Assembly (NCBI GenBank): GCA_902506565.1
Contig: LR732703.1
Span: 560,030 to 624,029, forward strand
DNA length: 64,000 nucleotides
DNA from: Burkholderiales bacterium 8X
Lineage (GTDB): Bacteria > Pseudomonadota > Gammaproteobacteria > Burkholderiales > Burkholderiaceae_C
Reading direction: 5' to 3'
Position 1 is the first letter of the stretch. Every line of letters starts with the position of its first letter. Positions 17,626 through 27,300 of this stretch are shown here, piece after piece. The notes beneath the pieces are model-generated. The model searched no databases and was not told the origin of the DNA. It saw only the letters and a program-made list of their open reading frames with translations. Made by a program: the position numbers and the translations under genes.

Positions 17626-18708
17626 ATGCTTGCAATCGAACCTGCTGCGCCCGCTTCCCTGCCGATCACGGCAGAGTCGAATCGATCCGATCCTGTGGGT
17701 TCGACCGTGCCACGGATCGTCGAGCCGCAAGCCGAGCCGGCCGGCCTTTCCTTGATCGACGAGTTTTCGGCGCTGGTGGCGAAGGGAGCCGACGAGCTGC
17801 CGCTTCCCGGCGGCGGCCGGACGCTCGACCGCTGGCGTTCGCTGGCCGGGGTCGCCGCCCGCAGTCTCGCGCTGGTCAAGTGGTTCGAGGGACATACCGA
17901 CGCCATCGCGATCCAGACGGAACTCGGCGGGCCGCTCCCGCCTTCGAACTCGCGCTGGGGTACCTGGTGTGCGGAGCCGCCCGGTGCCCGGGTCGAGTTG
18001 ACCCGGGACCTTCGATCCGGCGACGGCGCCGTGAGGTTGAACGGTACCAAGGCCTGGTGCTCCGGCGCCCTGGCGGTCACGCATGCGGTGGTCAGTTGCT
18101 GGAACGAGGCCGGCGAGCCGTGCCTGGCGACCGTCGCGATGCAGGATCCGGCGGTGCGCGTCGTCGACAGCGGCTGGAATGCGGTCGGCATGGCCGCGAC
18201 CGAGAGCCTCGACGTTCGTTTCGATGACGCTCCGGCGCGCATCCTCGGGGGTCCGGGCGACTATGTGCGTCGACCCGGCTTCTGGCAGGGCGGTGCGGGC
18301 ATCGCAGCCTGCTGGTATGGCGGCGCCGAAGGGATCGCCGAGGCAGCCCGTCGCGTGGCGCGTGGCCGCAACGACCCGCACCTGATGGCGCATCTCGGCG
18401 CCATCGACGTGGCGCTCGCCGGTGCAGCCGCGGCGCTGCGCGAAGCGGCCGAATGGATCGACCGCCATCCGCATGCCGATGCACGAATCCCGGCATTGCG
18501 CGCTCGATCGGTGGTGGAGGCTGCGGCGATCGAAGTCATGCATCACGCCGGCCGTGCCGTCGGCGCCGGACCCCTTTGCCGCGACGCACGCCTTGCCCAG
18601 GCGATGGCCGACCTGCCGGTGTTCCTGCGCCAGAGCCATGCCGAACGCGACCTTGCGTCACTCGGGGCGGCCCTTTCCGAGCAGATGGAGGCGCCATGGA
18701 AGCTCTAG
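17626..18708 (+). CDS. Acyl-CoA dehydrogenase-like protein
   Basis: A 360-residue protein with the acyl-CoA dehydrogenase fold. The middle beta domain includes GAVRLNGTKAWCSGALAVTH near 140 and the C-terminal helical domain is rich in Ala and Arg. The N-terminal domain is shorter than in canonical enzymes (about 380-400 residues) and the usual catalytic Glu is not evident, so it may use a non-standard substrate or act structurally. It starts a four-gene overlapping cluster with a PIG-L deacetylase, a methyltransferase and a glycosyltransferase, so it probably acts in assembly of a modified sugar or lipid rather than in beta-oxidation. An alternative GTG start a few codons downstream is possible. 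Confidence 0.75.
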   Translation: MLAIEPAAPASLPITAESNRSDPVGSTVPRIVEPQAEPAGLSLIDEFSALVAKGADELPLPGGGRTLDRWRSLAGVAARSLALVKWFEGHTDAIAIQTELGGPLPPSNSRWGTWCAEPPGARVELTRDLRSGDGAVRLNGTKAWCSGALAVTHAVVSCWNEAGEPCLATVAMQDPAVRVVDSGWNAVGMAATESLDVRFDDAPARILGGPGDYVRRPGFWQGGAGIAACWYGGAEGIAEAARRVARGRNDPHLMAHLGAIDVALAGAAAALREAAEWIDRHPHADARIPALRARSVVEAAAIEVMHHAGRAVGAGPLCRDARLAQAMADLPVFLRQSHAERDLASLGAALSEQMEAPWKL

Positions 18709-19457
18709 TCGATCGGCAGCTCCGCGGCCAGGGCACGGAAGAAGCCGAATGGCTCGGATGGCCAGCATGGAAAGCGGTCGCCGGCGTCGACGCGGCACGG
18801 CTGGTGCCCGAGGGTCATCGTGCGGTGATGGTGGCGCCGCATCCGGACGACGAGGTGCTCGCGGTCGGCGGCCTGCTGTCCTGCTGCGCCGCGCTCGGGC
18901 GCGAGGTGGCGATGGTCGCGGTGACCGACGGCACCGCCAGCCATCCGCGCTCGTCGGAATGGCCGCCGGAGCGGCTTGCGAAGGAACGTCCGCTCGAAAG
19001 CAGTCGCGCCTGGCGTTGCCTCGGGCTCGGCGACAGCCAGGCCATTCGGCTCGGCATCCCGGACGGCGGCGTTGCCGGCGAAGCGGCGCGGCTCGCTGCT
19101 CGCCTTGGCGAAATCTTCACGCCGCGAGACGTCGTGTTCACCACCTGGCGGCTCGACGGCCATCCGGATCATGAAGCCACCGCCAAGGCCTCGATCGAGG
19201 CGGCGGCCCGATGCGGCGCCCGGCTGGTCGAAGTGCCGGTCTGGGGCTGGCACTGGGCCCGGCCGGCCGAGCCGCATTGGCCATGGTCGCGCATGCGGCG
19301 GGTCGCGCTCGACGCCGACACGGTGCGGCGCAAGCGGCAGGCGGTCGCCTGCTTCGCCAGCCAGCTGCAGCCCGACCGATCGACCGGCGCGCCGCCGATC
19401 CTGCTCGACTCGACCGTGGCGCGTGCCGCTCGCGACTTCGAAGTGGTGTTCGCATGA
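18696..19457 (+). CDS. PIG-L/LmbE-family deacetylase
   Basis: A 253-residue zinc deacetylase of the N-acetylglucosaminyl-phosphatidylinositol de-N-acetylase family. The metal motif APHPDDEVLAVGG is near residue 49 and the second His motif LDGHPDHEAT near 155. These enzymes remove acetyl groups from N-acetyl sugars. It overlaps the upstream acyl-CoA dehydrogenase-like gene by 13 nt and the methyltransferase by 4 nt. Confidence 0.9.
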   Translation: MEALVDRQLRGQGTEEAEWLGWPAWKAVAGVDAARLVPEGHRAVMVAPHPDDEVLAVGGLLSCCAALGREVAMVAVTDGTASHPRSSEWPPERLAKERPLESSRAWRCLGLGDSQAIRLGIPDGGVAGEAARLAARLGEIFTPRDVVFTTWRLDGHPDHEATAKASIEAAARCGARLVEVPVWGWHWARPAEPHWPWSRMRRVALDADTVRRKRQAVACFASQLQPDRSTGAPPILLDSTVARAARDFEVVFA

Positions 19458-20080
19458 CCGCGGGCTCGACCGGCGCCAGGGCCGATCGCCTGCGTTATTT
19501 CGACGAGATGTACGCGGCCGATCCGGACCCCTACGGACTTCGCGACCGCTGGTACGAAGCCCGCAAGCGCGCCGTGCTGATGGCCGCGCTGCCGAACGAG
19601 CGGTATGCATCGGCGTACGAGCCGGGTTGCGGTTCGGGCGAGCTCAGCGTTCAACTCGCCGCCCGCTGCGATCGGCTGCTTTCGAGCGACTTCAGCGAGG
19701 GCGCATTGGCGTCCGCCCGCGAGCGCGCTCGGGGGCTCGACAACGTCCGCTTCGAACGCCACCGGCTGCCGCGCGACTGGCCTTCGGCATCTGCGCCGTT
19801 CGACCTGATCGTGCTGAGCGAGGTCGGCTACTTCCTCGATGCGGATGCGATGCAACAGGTCGCCACGCATTGCGCCGCATCCCTCGCCGACGGCGGCGTG
19901 CTGGTCGCCTGCGACTGGCGGCCCGACTTCGCCGAGCGCGCATTGCCCACCGCCGAGGTGCACGACCTGCTCGATCGATTGCCGCTGACCCGCCTGGTCC
20001 GCCACGAGGAAAGCGACTTCCTGCTGGAGGTCTGGTGCCGCGACGGCCGGTCGGTGGCCGAGCGGGAGCGCATCCGATGA
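19454..20080 (+). CDS. Class I SAM-dependent methyltransferase
   Basis: A 208-residue methyltransferase of the small class I fold (NodS-like). Motif I is seen as AYEPGCGSGELSVQLA near residue 53, followed by LLSSDFSEGAL and DLIVLSEVGYFLD near 120. Overlaps of 4 nt on both sides tie it to the deacetylase and the glycosyltransferase. NodS-type enzymes methylate a deacetylated amino sugar, which would fit directly after the PIG-L step; the product is inferred. Confidence 0.88.
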   Translation: MTAGSTGARADRLRYFDEMYAADPDPYGLRDRWYEARKRAVLMAALPNERYASAYEPGCGSGELSVQLAARCDRLLSSDFSEGALASARERARGLDNVRFERHRLPRDWPSASAPFDLIVLSEVGYFLDADAMQQVATHCAASLADGGVLVACDWRPDFAERALPTAEVHDLLDRLPLTRLVRHEESDFLLEVWCRDGRSVAERERIR

Positions 20081-20829
20081 TCGGCGTGGTGGTGCCGGCG
20101 CACGACGAGGAGCTGCACATCGGCAGCTCGCTGGCAGCCTTGCTGGTGGCGGCCAGGCACCCGGGCCTGGCGGGCGAAGAGGTCCAGATCCTGCTGGTGC
20201 TCGACAGCTGCACCGACCGCACGGCGGAGATCGCACAGGCACTCGGCGTGGCCACGTTGACGGTCGAGGCACGCAACGTCGGCCTGGCGCGGGCTGCCGG
20301 CGCCGACCTGCTGATCGCTCGTGGCGCGCGCTGGCTGGGCTTCACCGATGCCGATACCCGGGTGTCGCCCAGCTGGCTGGTGCGGCAGCTGGAGCTGGAT
20401 GCCGATGCGGTCTGCGGATCGATCGGCGTCGACGACTGGAGCCGGCACGGGGCGCTCGCGGATCTGCTGCATCAGGATTTCACCAGCACCTACAACGATG
20501 CCGACGGCCACCGCCATGTGCATGGCGCCAACATGGGGGTCTCCACTGCCGCCTACCTGCGGGCCGGCGGCTTTCCTGCGCTTCGCTGCAGCGAGGACGT
20601 GGCGCTGGTGAAAGCCCTGGAAGCGACCGGCGCACGCATCGCCTGGAGCGCCGCGCCGCGGGTCGCGACCAGCTCGCGGGTGGACCCTCGGGCACGCGGC
20701 GGCTTCGGCGATGCGATCCGGGCGGTCATTGCATCGCATGCGGCGTGTACGGCTTGCCAGATGGTTCATGCCTTGCAAGGTGCCTGTGGGGCGGGGCCGG
20801 GTGCAGCGGCGGCAATGAAGCCGACCTGA
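20077..20829 (+). CDS. Family 2 glycosyltransferase
   Basis: A 250-residue GT-A glycosyltransferase: VVVPAHDEELHIGSSL at residue 4, LLVLDSCTDRT near 46, and the metal-binding GFTDADTRVSPSW near 89. A HVHGANMGVS acceptor-region motif is near 148. The last 30 residues are low-complexity and overlap the convergent PQ-loop gene by 104 nt. It completes the four-gene cluster; no transmembrane helix is seen, so it is cytoplasmic. Confidence 0.87.
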   Translation: MIGVVVPAHDEELHIGSSLAALLVAARHPGLAGEEVQILLVLDSCTDRTAEIAQALGVATLTVEARNVGLARAAGADLLIARGARWLGFTDADTRVSPSWLVRQLELDADAVCGSIGVDDWSRHGALADLLHQDFTSTYNDADGHRHVHGANMGVSTAAYLRAGGFPALRCSEDVALVKALEATGARIAWSAAPRVATSSRVDPRARGGFGDAIRAVIASHAACTACQMVHALQGACGAGPGAAAAMKPT

Positions 20830-21259
20830 GGACCGGGACGCGGGGGAAGCCGGCCGCGACCGACGGCATGGCGATTGCGGGCATCGCATCGGACCTCGCC
20901 ATCGGATCTCCGATTCGAGGCGCGGTCGACGCGCGGGCGTCGAGCCAGGGCAGCAGCCCGCGCCGCTGCGCCGCGATCATCGTGACCGCCGCGCAACCGG
21001 CGAGATTGATGGTCGAGATCACGATGAAGAAGCCGTCGTGGATCACCCAGATGCCGTAGACCACGCCGGTCACGTGCGACAGCACCCAGGAGCCCCAGGT
21101 CAGGAGCGAGATCGCCTTGGCGCCGTCGCGGCAGCGCCAGACCGCCACGATCTGCGGCAGGTAGGTGACCACGCGCACCGCGTTGGTCACCAGGTAGATC
21201 CACGCGATCGCGGAAAGGATCTGCATCGAAGGCAGCAAGGCGGCATCGGAAAGGTTCAC
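20726..21259 (-). CDS. PQ-loop (SemiSWEET-like) small membrane protein
   Basis: About 177 residues. Three predicted transmembrane helices occupy roughly residues 8-90, with a PQ motif in VVTYLPQIVAVWRCRDGAKA, as in SemiSWEET half-transporters. The tail after residue 100 is long, Pro/Ala-rich and probably cytoplasmic, and its end overlaps the convergent glycosyltransferase gene. A GTG start at 21259 is chosen because a GGGAG ribosome site lies 7 nt upstream; another GTG at 21265 overlaps the previous stop codon. It is co-transcribed with the small exported protein upstream. Confidence 0.65.
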   Translation of the reverse strand: MNLSDAALLPSMQILSAIAWIYLVTNAVRVVTYLPQIVAVWRCRDGAKAISLLTWGSWVLSHVTGVVYGIWVIHDGFFIVISTINLAGCAAVTMIAAQRRGLLPWLDARASTAPRIGDPMARSDAMPAIAMPSVAAGFPRVPVLRSASLPPLHPAPPHRHLARHEPSGKPYTPHAMQ

Positions 21260-21261
21260 GT

Positions 21262-21645
21262 TCACTCTCCCGCGGCGCAGAGCCAATGCCAGCGCAGCAC
21301 CGGATGACTGCATTGGCGCTCGACCAGCCGGCTCGAGACGCTGGTCGACAGGAACTCGGGCGTGTTGCCGTCCCGGTCGAACCACATGGTGGCCTCGTAC
21401 AGCTTGGTGTCGTCGGCGCTTCGGTCGTATTGGTCCAGCAGCTGCCTGACCAGCATCTGGCTGGCTTCCGCGTTGCCGATCAGCGCATCGTTGCGCAGCG
21501 GGTCGAGCGCCGAGACCTGCGCCCGCGGCGGCTGGGCCACCAGCAGGGTCGCCGCGACCCCGACGGCGGCGATGGCGATGGCCACGCCTCCCCAGGCGGC
21601 GCGCGAGCGCAACGATTGCTGCGAGATGAAAGTCGAATGGTCCAT
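21262..21645 (-). CDS. Hypothetical protein with one N-terminal membrane anchor
   Basis: 127 residues that I do not recognise. One hydrophobic segment (AWGGVAIAIAAVGVAATLLV, residues 18-37) suggests a signal anchor, followed by a periplasmic part with MWFDRDGNTPEFLSTSVSS and one Cys near the end. An AGGAG ribosome site precedes the ATG. It is divergent from the response regulator gene and coupled to the PQ-loop gene downstream. Confidence 0.6.
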   Translation of the reverse strand: MDHSTFISQQSLRSRAAWGGVAIAIAAVGVAATLLVAQPPRAQVSALDPLRNDALIGNAEASQMLVRQLLDQYDRSADDTKLYEATMWFDRDGNTPEFLSTSVSSRLVERQCSHPVLRWHWLCAAGE

Positions 21646-21876
21646 GGACGGCTCCTGGTTCGTTCCGCGGCCGGAAATCGGCGCTGGGCAACGGTCGGAG
21701 GCCAGTGTTCGCAAGCCGGGCCGGCGCAACAATTGCGCGCTGGTCTTATCGAGGTTCTAAGACTTGCGCTTAGCCGATGGCATATCGCTTCGGCGGGGCT
21801 TTTCGGCTAGCCTCGTCCGGCCGCGCCTCCCGACCCCATCGGTCCTTCGAGCGTCGCCGCTTCACGGGAGACCCTG

Positions 21877-22560
21877 TTGAAAGTCCTGCTGATCGATGAC
21901 CACGAGATCGTCTGGAGCGGCACCCGGCGCCTGCTCGAGCGGCTGTCGCAGGAGCTGGAGCCGGGCGCGGCCTTCCACTTCGAGGCGGTGCGGGATGTCG
22001 AAGCGGCCCGGCTGCAGCCGCGCGACGGCTTCGACCTGGTCATCCTCGACTACCACCTGCCGGGCATGTCCGGCCTCGAGGCACTGGCTTCGGTCAAGGC
22101 GCACTTCGAATCCGTGCCGGTCTGCATGCAGTCGGCCGAAAGCGACGCGCAGCGGGTTCGCGCGGTCATCGATGCCGGCGCCGCGGGCTTCGTTCCCAAG
22201 TCGTACCGGCTGGAGGAAATGGAAGCGGCCTTGCGACTGGTGGTGCGGCACCGGGTCTACCTGCCGGCCGAGTTCGTGCTGGCCGAGCATGTGGTTCGCG
22301 AACGGCAGCCGGACGAGCTTTCGACCGAGGAGCTCGCACGCTTCCTCGGCACCGAGCTGTCGCCGAGGCAGAAGCAGGTGCTGGCGCTCGCGATCCGCGG
22401 GCTGCCGGTCAAGCTGATCTCGCGGCAGCTTTCGATCGCCGAGGGCACCGTCAAGGTTCACCTGTCGATGGTCTATCGCGCGCTCGGCGTGCGCAACCGC
22501 ACCGAGGCGCTTTGCCGGGTGTTCGAAGCCTCGGCAGCCGGCGCGCTGGAGGCGCCATGA
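21877..22560 (+). CDS. NarL/LuxR-type response regulator (TTG start)
   Basis: A 227-residue two-component regulator. The receiver domain (residues 1-120) has the acidic pair in LLIDDHE, phospho-acceptor Asp58 in VILDYHLPG and the Lys of FVPKSY. The C-terminal LuxR helix-turn-helix (about 155-215) includes LSPRQKQVLALAIRGLPVKL and GTVKVHLSMVYRALGVRNRT. The start is TTG, preceded by GGGAG. Its stop overlaps the hybrid kinase ATG, and the kinase stop overlaps the giant enzyme ATG, so this regulator heads a coupled three-gene unit and may control it. Confidence 0.9.
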   Translation: MKVLLIDDHEIVWSGTRRLLERLSQELEPGAAFHFEAVRDVEAARLQPRDGFDLVILDYHLPGMSGLEALASVKAHFESVPVCMQSAESDAQRVRAVIDAGAAGFVPKSYRLEEMEAALRLVVRHRVYLPAEFVLAEHVVRERQPDELSTEELARFLGTELSPRQKQVLALAIRGLPVKLISRQLSIAEGTVKVHLSMVYRALGVRNRTEALCRVFEASAAGALEAP

Positions 22561-24374
22561 GCGCGGTGATGCATTCGCGAGGCTTGCCCGACGAGGCCGC
22601 CACCGGCGCCCTGCCGATGTCCGCACCCGATGCACGCGACGAACTCGACCAGCGCCGCCTGCAGCTGGTGACCGAACAGGCGGTCGGGCTGCGCTGGGAG
22701 ATCCTGCTGACCGCGGCAACGGTGTTCGCGATCGCCTGGCGCGACGTGCCGTGGACCTGGCTCGCGGTCTGGTTCGCCGGGGTGATCGTCATCCGCGAGT
22801 GGCGTGCGGCCGCGCTGCTGCGGCTGGAGCGCGATCGCTCGCGGCCGATCGCCGAGCGGCTTCGGCTGACCGTGGTCTGGAACTTCTTCCTCGGCATGGC
22901 CAACGGTTCGGCCGCCATCTTCATGCTGTGGCTCGACCCGACGCTCGATGCCGTGCTGACGATGATCCTGGTGTCCTGGGGCGCCGGTGCGGTGTCCACC
23001 AGCGCCTTCATCCTGCCGGCCTTCCTGAGCTATGCGTCCTGGCTGTTCGTGCCCACCGCCTTGATGTGGGCCACCGCAGGCAACTGGCTGGGCACCGGCG
23101 TCGCGGTGCTGGTGATGATGTTCTTCGGCGTGCAGCTGCGATTCGCCAAACGCAACCTCAGGACTTTCGAGGAATCTTTCGGCATCCGGCTGGAGAACGT
23201 CGAGCTGGCACGGCGGCTCGCCGCCGAAGGCATCGAGCTGGCCGCGGCGCGGGACGCGGCGGTGCAGGCCGATCTCGGCAAGAGCGGCTTCCTGGCCGCC
23301 GCGAGCCATGACCTGCGCCAGCCGCTACAGGCCATGTCGCTCAACAGCGGCGAGCTCATGCGGCTCGCGGCGGACGACGATGCACGCTCGATCGCGCGCG
23401 ACATCGTAGCCAGCATCGACGACCTGCGCAGCATGCTCGACGGCCTGCTCGACGTCTCCAAGCTCGATGCCGGCGGCGTGGCGCCGGAGTCGCGCGACCT
23501 GTCGATCGGGCGCCTGGTCGAGGGCGTCTGCAACAGCTTCCGGGCGGCGGCTTCGGCGCGCGGGCTGGCCATCGACTGGCAATGTCCGCCGGGCCTCGTC
23601 GGCCGCAGCGACCCCGAGCTGCTGCGGCGCATCCTCGCCAACCTGGTGGACAACGCGCTCAAGTTCACGCAGCAGGGCGGCGTCCAGGTGACGGCCGAGG
23701 CGGTGGAGAACGGCATCCGGATCGAGGTGCGCGATACCGGCATCGGCATCGCAGCCGAGGACCAGGGCCGGGTGTTCGACGACCTGGTGCAGGTCGGCAA
23801 CCCGGAGCGCAACCGGGCGCAGGGACACGGCCTCGGGCTCGGCATCGTGCGGCGTCTCGCCCGGCTGCTCGGCATCGGGCTCGAGCTCGAATCGCGGCTC
23901 GGCCAGGGTTCGGTGTTCCGGCTGCAGGTACCCCGCGGCGACGCTGTCGAGCGACCCGAACCGACGGCTGCCGCCGCCGAGCGGCTCGACGGCTGCCGCA
24001 TCCTGGTGCTCGACGACGCGGAGCAGGTTCGCTCGGCTTACCGCCGGGCGCTCGAAGGGCTGGGCGCCGAGGTGCATGCCGCCGGCAACCTGGCGGAGGC
24101 GCTCGATCTGGTCAGCCGACTGTCCGTCGATGTGGCGGTGGTCGACTACCGGCTCGCGCCCGGCGTCGATGGCATCGAGGCCGTGGAGGCGCTGCGCCGC
24201 GTGGACGTTGGCCTTGCGGCCGTGCTGGTCACCGCCGACACCGGCGATGCGATCGTCCGGCGCGCCGAAGTGGCCCGGCTGCCGATGCTTCGCAAGCCAG
24301 TCGATGCTGCCGCCCTGGCGCATGCGGTGAACGGCTGCCGACCGCGGCAAGGCGGCCGGGAGGACGCGCCATGA
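22557..24374 (+). CDS. Hybrid sensor histidine kinase with C-terminal receiver
   Basis: A 605-residue membrane kinase. Six hydrophobic helices lie between about residues 45 and 205, then a coiled coil. HisKA follows with His251 in AAASHDLRQPLQ, then HATPase motifs NLVDNALKFT, DTGIGI and GHGLGLGIV. A receiver domain comes last, with ILVLDDAEQ and phospho-acceptor Asp530 in VVDYRLAPG. There is no periplasmic sensor domain of note, so the signal is probably sensed in the membrane. Coupled by 4-nt overlaps to the regulator upstream and to the trifunctional enzyme downstream. Confidence 0.92.
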   Translation: MSAVMHSRGLPDEAATGALPMSAPDARDELDQRRLQLVTEQAVGLRWEILLTAATVFAIAWRDVPWTWLAVWFAGVIVIREWRAAALLRLERDRSRPIAERLRLTVVWNFFLGMANGSAAIFMLWLDPTLDAVLTMILVSWGAGAVSTSAFILPAFLSYASWLFVPTALMWATAGNWLGTGVAVLVMMFFGVQLRFAKRNLRTFEESFGIRLENVELARRLAAEGIELAAARDAAVQADLGKSGFLAAASHDLRQPLQAMSLNSGELMRLAADDDARSIARDIVASIDDLRSMLDGLLDVSKLDAGGVAPESRDLSIGRLVEGVCNSFRAAASARGLAIDWQCPPGLVGRSDPELLRRILANLVDNALKFTQQGGVQVTAEAVENGIRIEVRDTGIGIAAEDQGRVFDDLVQVGNPERNRAQGHGLGLGIVRRLARLLGIGLELESRLGQGSVFRLQVPRGDAVERPEPTAAAAERLDGCRILVLDDAEQVRSAYRRALEGLGAEVHAAGNLAEALDLVSRLSVDVAVVDYRLAPGVDGIEAVEALRRVDVGLAAVLVTADTGDAIVRRAEVARLPMLRKPVDAAALAHAVNGCRPRQGGREDAP

Positions 24375-27300
24375 GCGGCCCGGCCGGACGTTGGCTTGCT
24401 GTCGGCGCAGAGGTGCTGGTGCGCAAGGTGGAGGCCTCCGCGGGCGAGGTCTTCGATTGCGACCTGTTGATCGTCGGCAGCGGCTACGGCGGCGCGGTGG
24501 CCGCGGCGCGCTTCGCCGGACTGCAGGTCGCGGATGCAGGCGGAACGCTGCGACCCGCCAAGGTCTATGTGCTCGAACGGGGCGTGGAGTACCTGCCGGG
24601 CGACTTTCCGGATCGCTTCGCCGACGTGTCCGGCCATGTGCGCTTCAGCACCCAGGACGGCTCGCCGGCCCGTGGCCGGGCCGAGGCACTCTTCGATGTG
24701 CGTATCGGAACCCACGCGCATGTGCTGGTCGGCAACGGACTCGGCGGCGGCTCGCTCATCAACGCGGGCGTCATGGAACGACCGACCGACGAGATCATGG
24801 CGACGAAGTGGCCGAGCACGCTCGACCGACAGGCGCTCGAACAAGGCTACGCGGCAGCAGAGGCCATGCTGGCGCCGCAGCGTCTTCCGGACGACACCCG
24901 CCTCCTCAAGCTGGACGCGCTCGAACGGCTTGCCGCCTCGGAACCGCATGGGAACGCGCGGCGCTGCAGCATCGCCGTCAATTTCGTCACCGGCCATCGA
25001 ACGCCAGCGGGTGTCGAGATGGCACGCTGCACGCTGTGCGGCGATTGCGTGTCCGGCTGCAACCAGCGCGCCAAGCTCACGCTCGACACCAACTACCTCG
25101 CATTCGCGAAGCAGCGAGGCGCCGAGTTGTACTGCGGCGGCACGGTGGAACGGATCGCCGAGGTCGAGCAGGGAGATGCCTCGCACTGGCGGGTGGATTG
25201 GCACTTCACCGAAGCCTCGCGCCGGCCGGTCGATGGCAGGCCGTTTCGGATTCGGGCGGCGAGGGTGGTACTCGCGGCCGGTGCGCTCGGCTCGACCGAA
25301 ATCCTGCTTCGGTCCGAGAAAGCCGATGGTGGAACCGAGGGCGAGTTCTTGTTTTCCGGACGGTTGGGCAAACAGTTCTCGACCAACGGCGACATGATCG
25401 CGGCAGTGACCGGTCAGCGCGAAGAAGTGAACGGTTGCGGCGACGAGAACGACGATCCGGCCGAGCCGGGCTCGCGTCGTGTCGGACCCACCATCACCGG
25501 CCTGGTGCGACCGGAGGCCGAAGGCATGCCCTTCGCGGTGCAGGAGTTCGGAATTCCAGCGGCGCTTCGCCGCTTGTTCGGCGAAGTCATCACGACCGGC
25601 AAGCTGTTGAACCTGGACCTCTCTGGCGCGCCAACGGATAACGATGATCCGATGGCGGTCACGAAGAAGGTCTTGACGCATACCGGCGTGTATGGGCTGA
25701 TGGGCGACGACGGCGCGAATGGGAAACTGGCGCTTGCGAAACCTGAGGGTGCTCGCGACGACGACATCGCCCCGCCGTTCTGCGATGGCCAGGTCGCGGT
25801 CCAATGGAAGGAAGTCGACCGCCTGCCTCTCTTCAAGAAACAGTTCGAGTGGCTCGAACGGGCCGGCTCGCAGGGTACCGGCGGCAAGGCTCTGCCCAAC
25901 CCGCTCTGGAAGCCGCTGGGCATGTCGCCCTTCTTCGAGAACAAGGTCTCGGGCGTGGTGGCCACCGTTCACCCGCTCGGCGGCTGCGCCATGGGCGAGA
26001 CGGCCGCGCAAGGCGCGGTGGATGTACACGGGCGCGTGTTCCGGCGCGATGGCTCGATCCACCGAGGGCTCGCGGTGCTCGACGGCGCGATCGTGCCGCG
26101 CTCGCTCGCGATCAATCCGGCGCTCACCATCACCGCGCTGGCCGAGCAGGCCTGCCGCGCGCTTCGAGTCCATTGGGGCTTCAGCGAAGAGGCCACGGCG
26201 CCGGCGCCGGTCGTGCCGCGGCCGTTGCGGGCGCGGCGCGCCGTGCGTTCGGCAGGCAAGACCGGCCTGGTGCTGGTCGAGCACTTCCAGGGTCCGCTGG
26301 AACTGGGCGGGGTGCGCTATTGGGCAAGTCTCCATCTTCGGACGGTGGAGATCGCCGATCTCACCACCTTCGTGCGTCGCCTGCCTCGCAAGGTCGACCT
26401 CCACAAGGCGGATCTGATGCTGACGCCGGTCGATGCCTCGCACGACGAGTTCAGCGAGCCGCCGCCGATCGGGCCGAACAGCATCTGCGCCGGCCTCTCC
26501 GGGCAGGTCGGCCTGTTCGAACCGCAAGGCTTGCTCGTCGCACGCGAGCTGCGCTATGCATTGGAGATCCGATCGCTTGGCGGCGCCCATGCGCATTCGG
26601 GTTTGCGGATCGGCACCTCGATCGACGGGCGCAAACGGATCGACGCACTGCGGACCGATCTGAGCCCCTGGTGCGAGCTGACCCAGTTGAGCATCGAGCT
26701 GTCCGGCCTCGCTCGAGGCGAAGATCGACCGCCTCCCACCGTATGGCAGCTCGACCTCGCACGCATGGCGCGCTACGGCCGATTGATGCTGTCGCTGACC
26801 CGGCAAGCCAATGCACCCGAGGCGTTGGCCGACCTGGCCGCACTGGCCTTGATGGTGTTGCGCGTGTTGCTGGTCAATGGTCGGTTGCTGTCCTTCGATG
26901 CCGGCAGCCAAGACATGCCGAGCCGCGTCGGCGAGCGTTACCCCGGGCCGCTGCCGGGTTTCGACTCCGAGATCGTCTGGGTACATCCCGCAATCGGCGA
27001 GAAGGGTGCGCGCCTGACCCACTATCGGGGCGGCCCGAACGCGGCCGGCTCGCGGCCGGTGCTGATGATCCACGGCTTCGGCGCCTCGGGCTCGACCTTC
27101 GCGCATCCGAGCATTCCGAACAACCTGGCGTTGTTCATGTTGACCCGTGGGCGCGATGTCTGGGTGCTGGACCTGCGAACCAGCATCGCCAACGTGACCG
27201 ATGGCGAGGGCGGCCGCCTCGGCGCCCTGTGCAACTTCGAGGACGTGGCGCTCGGCGACATTCCGAAGGCGCTCCAGATCGTGCAGGAGCGTTCGGACGG

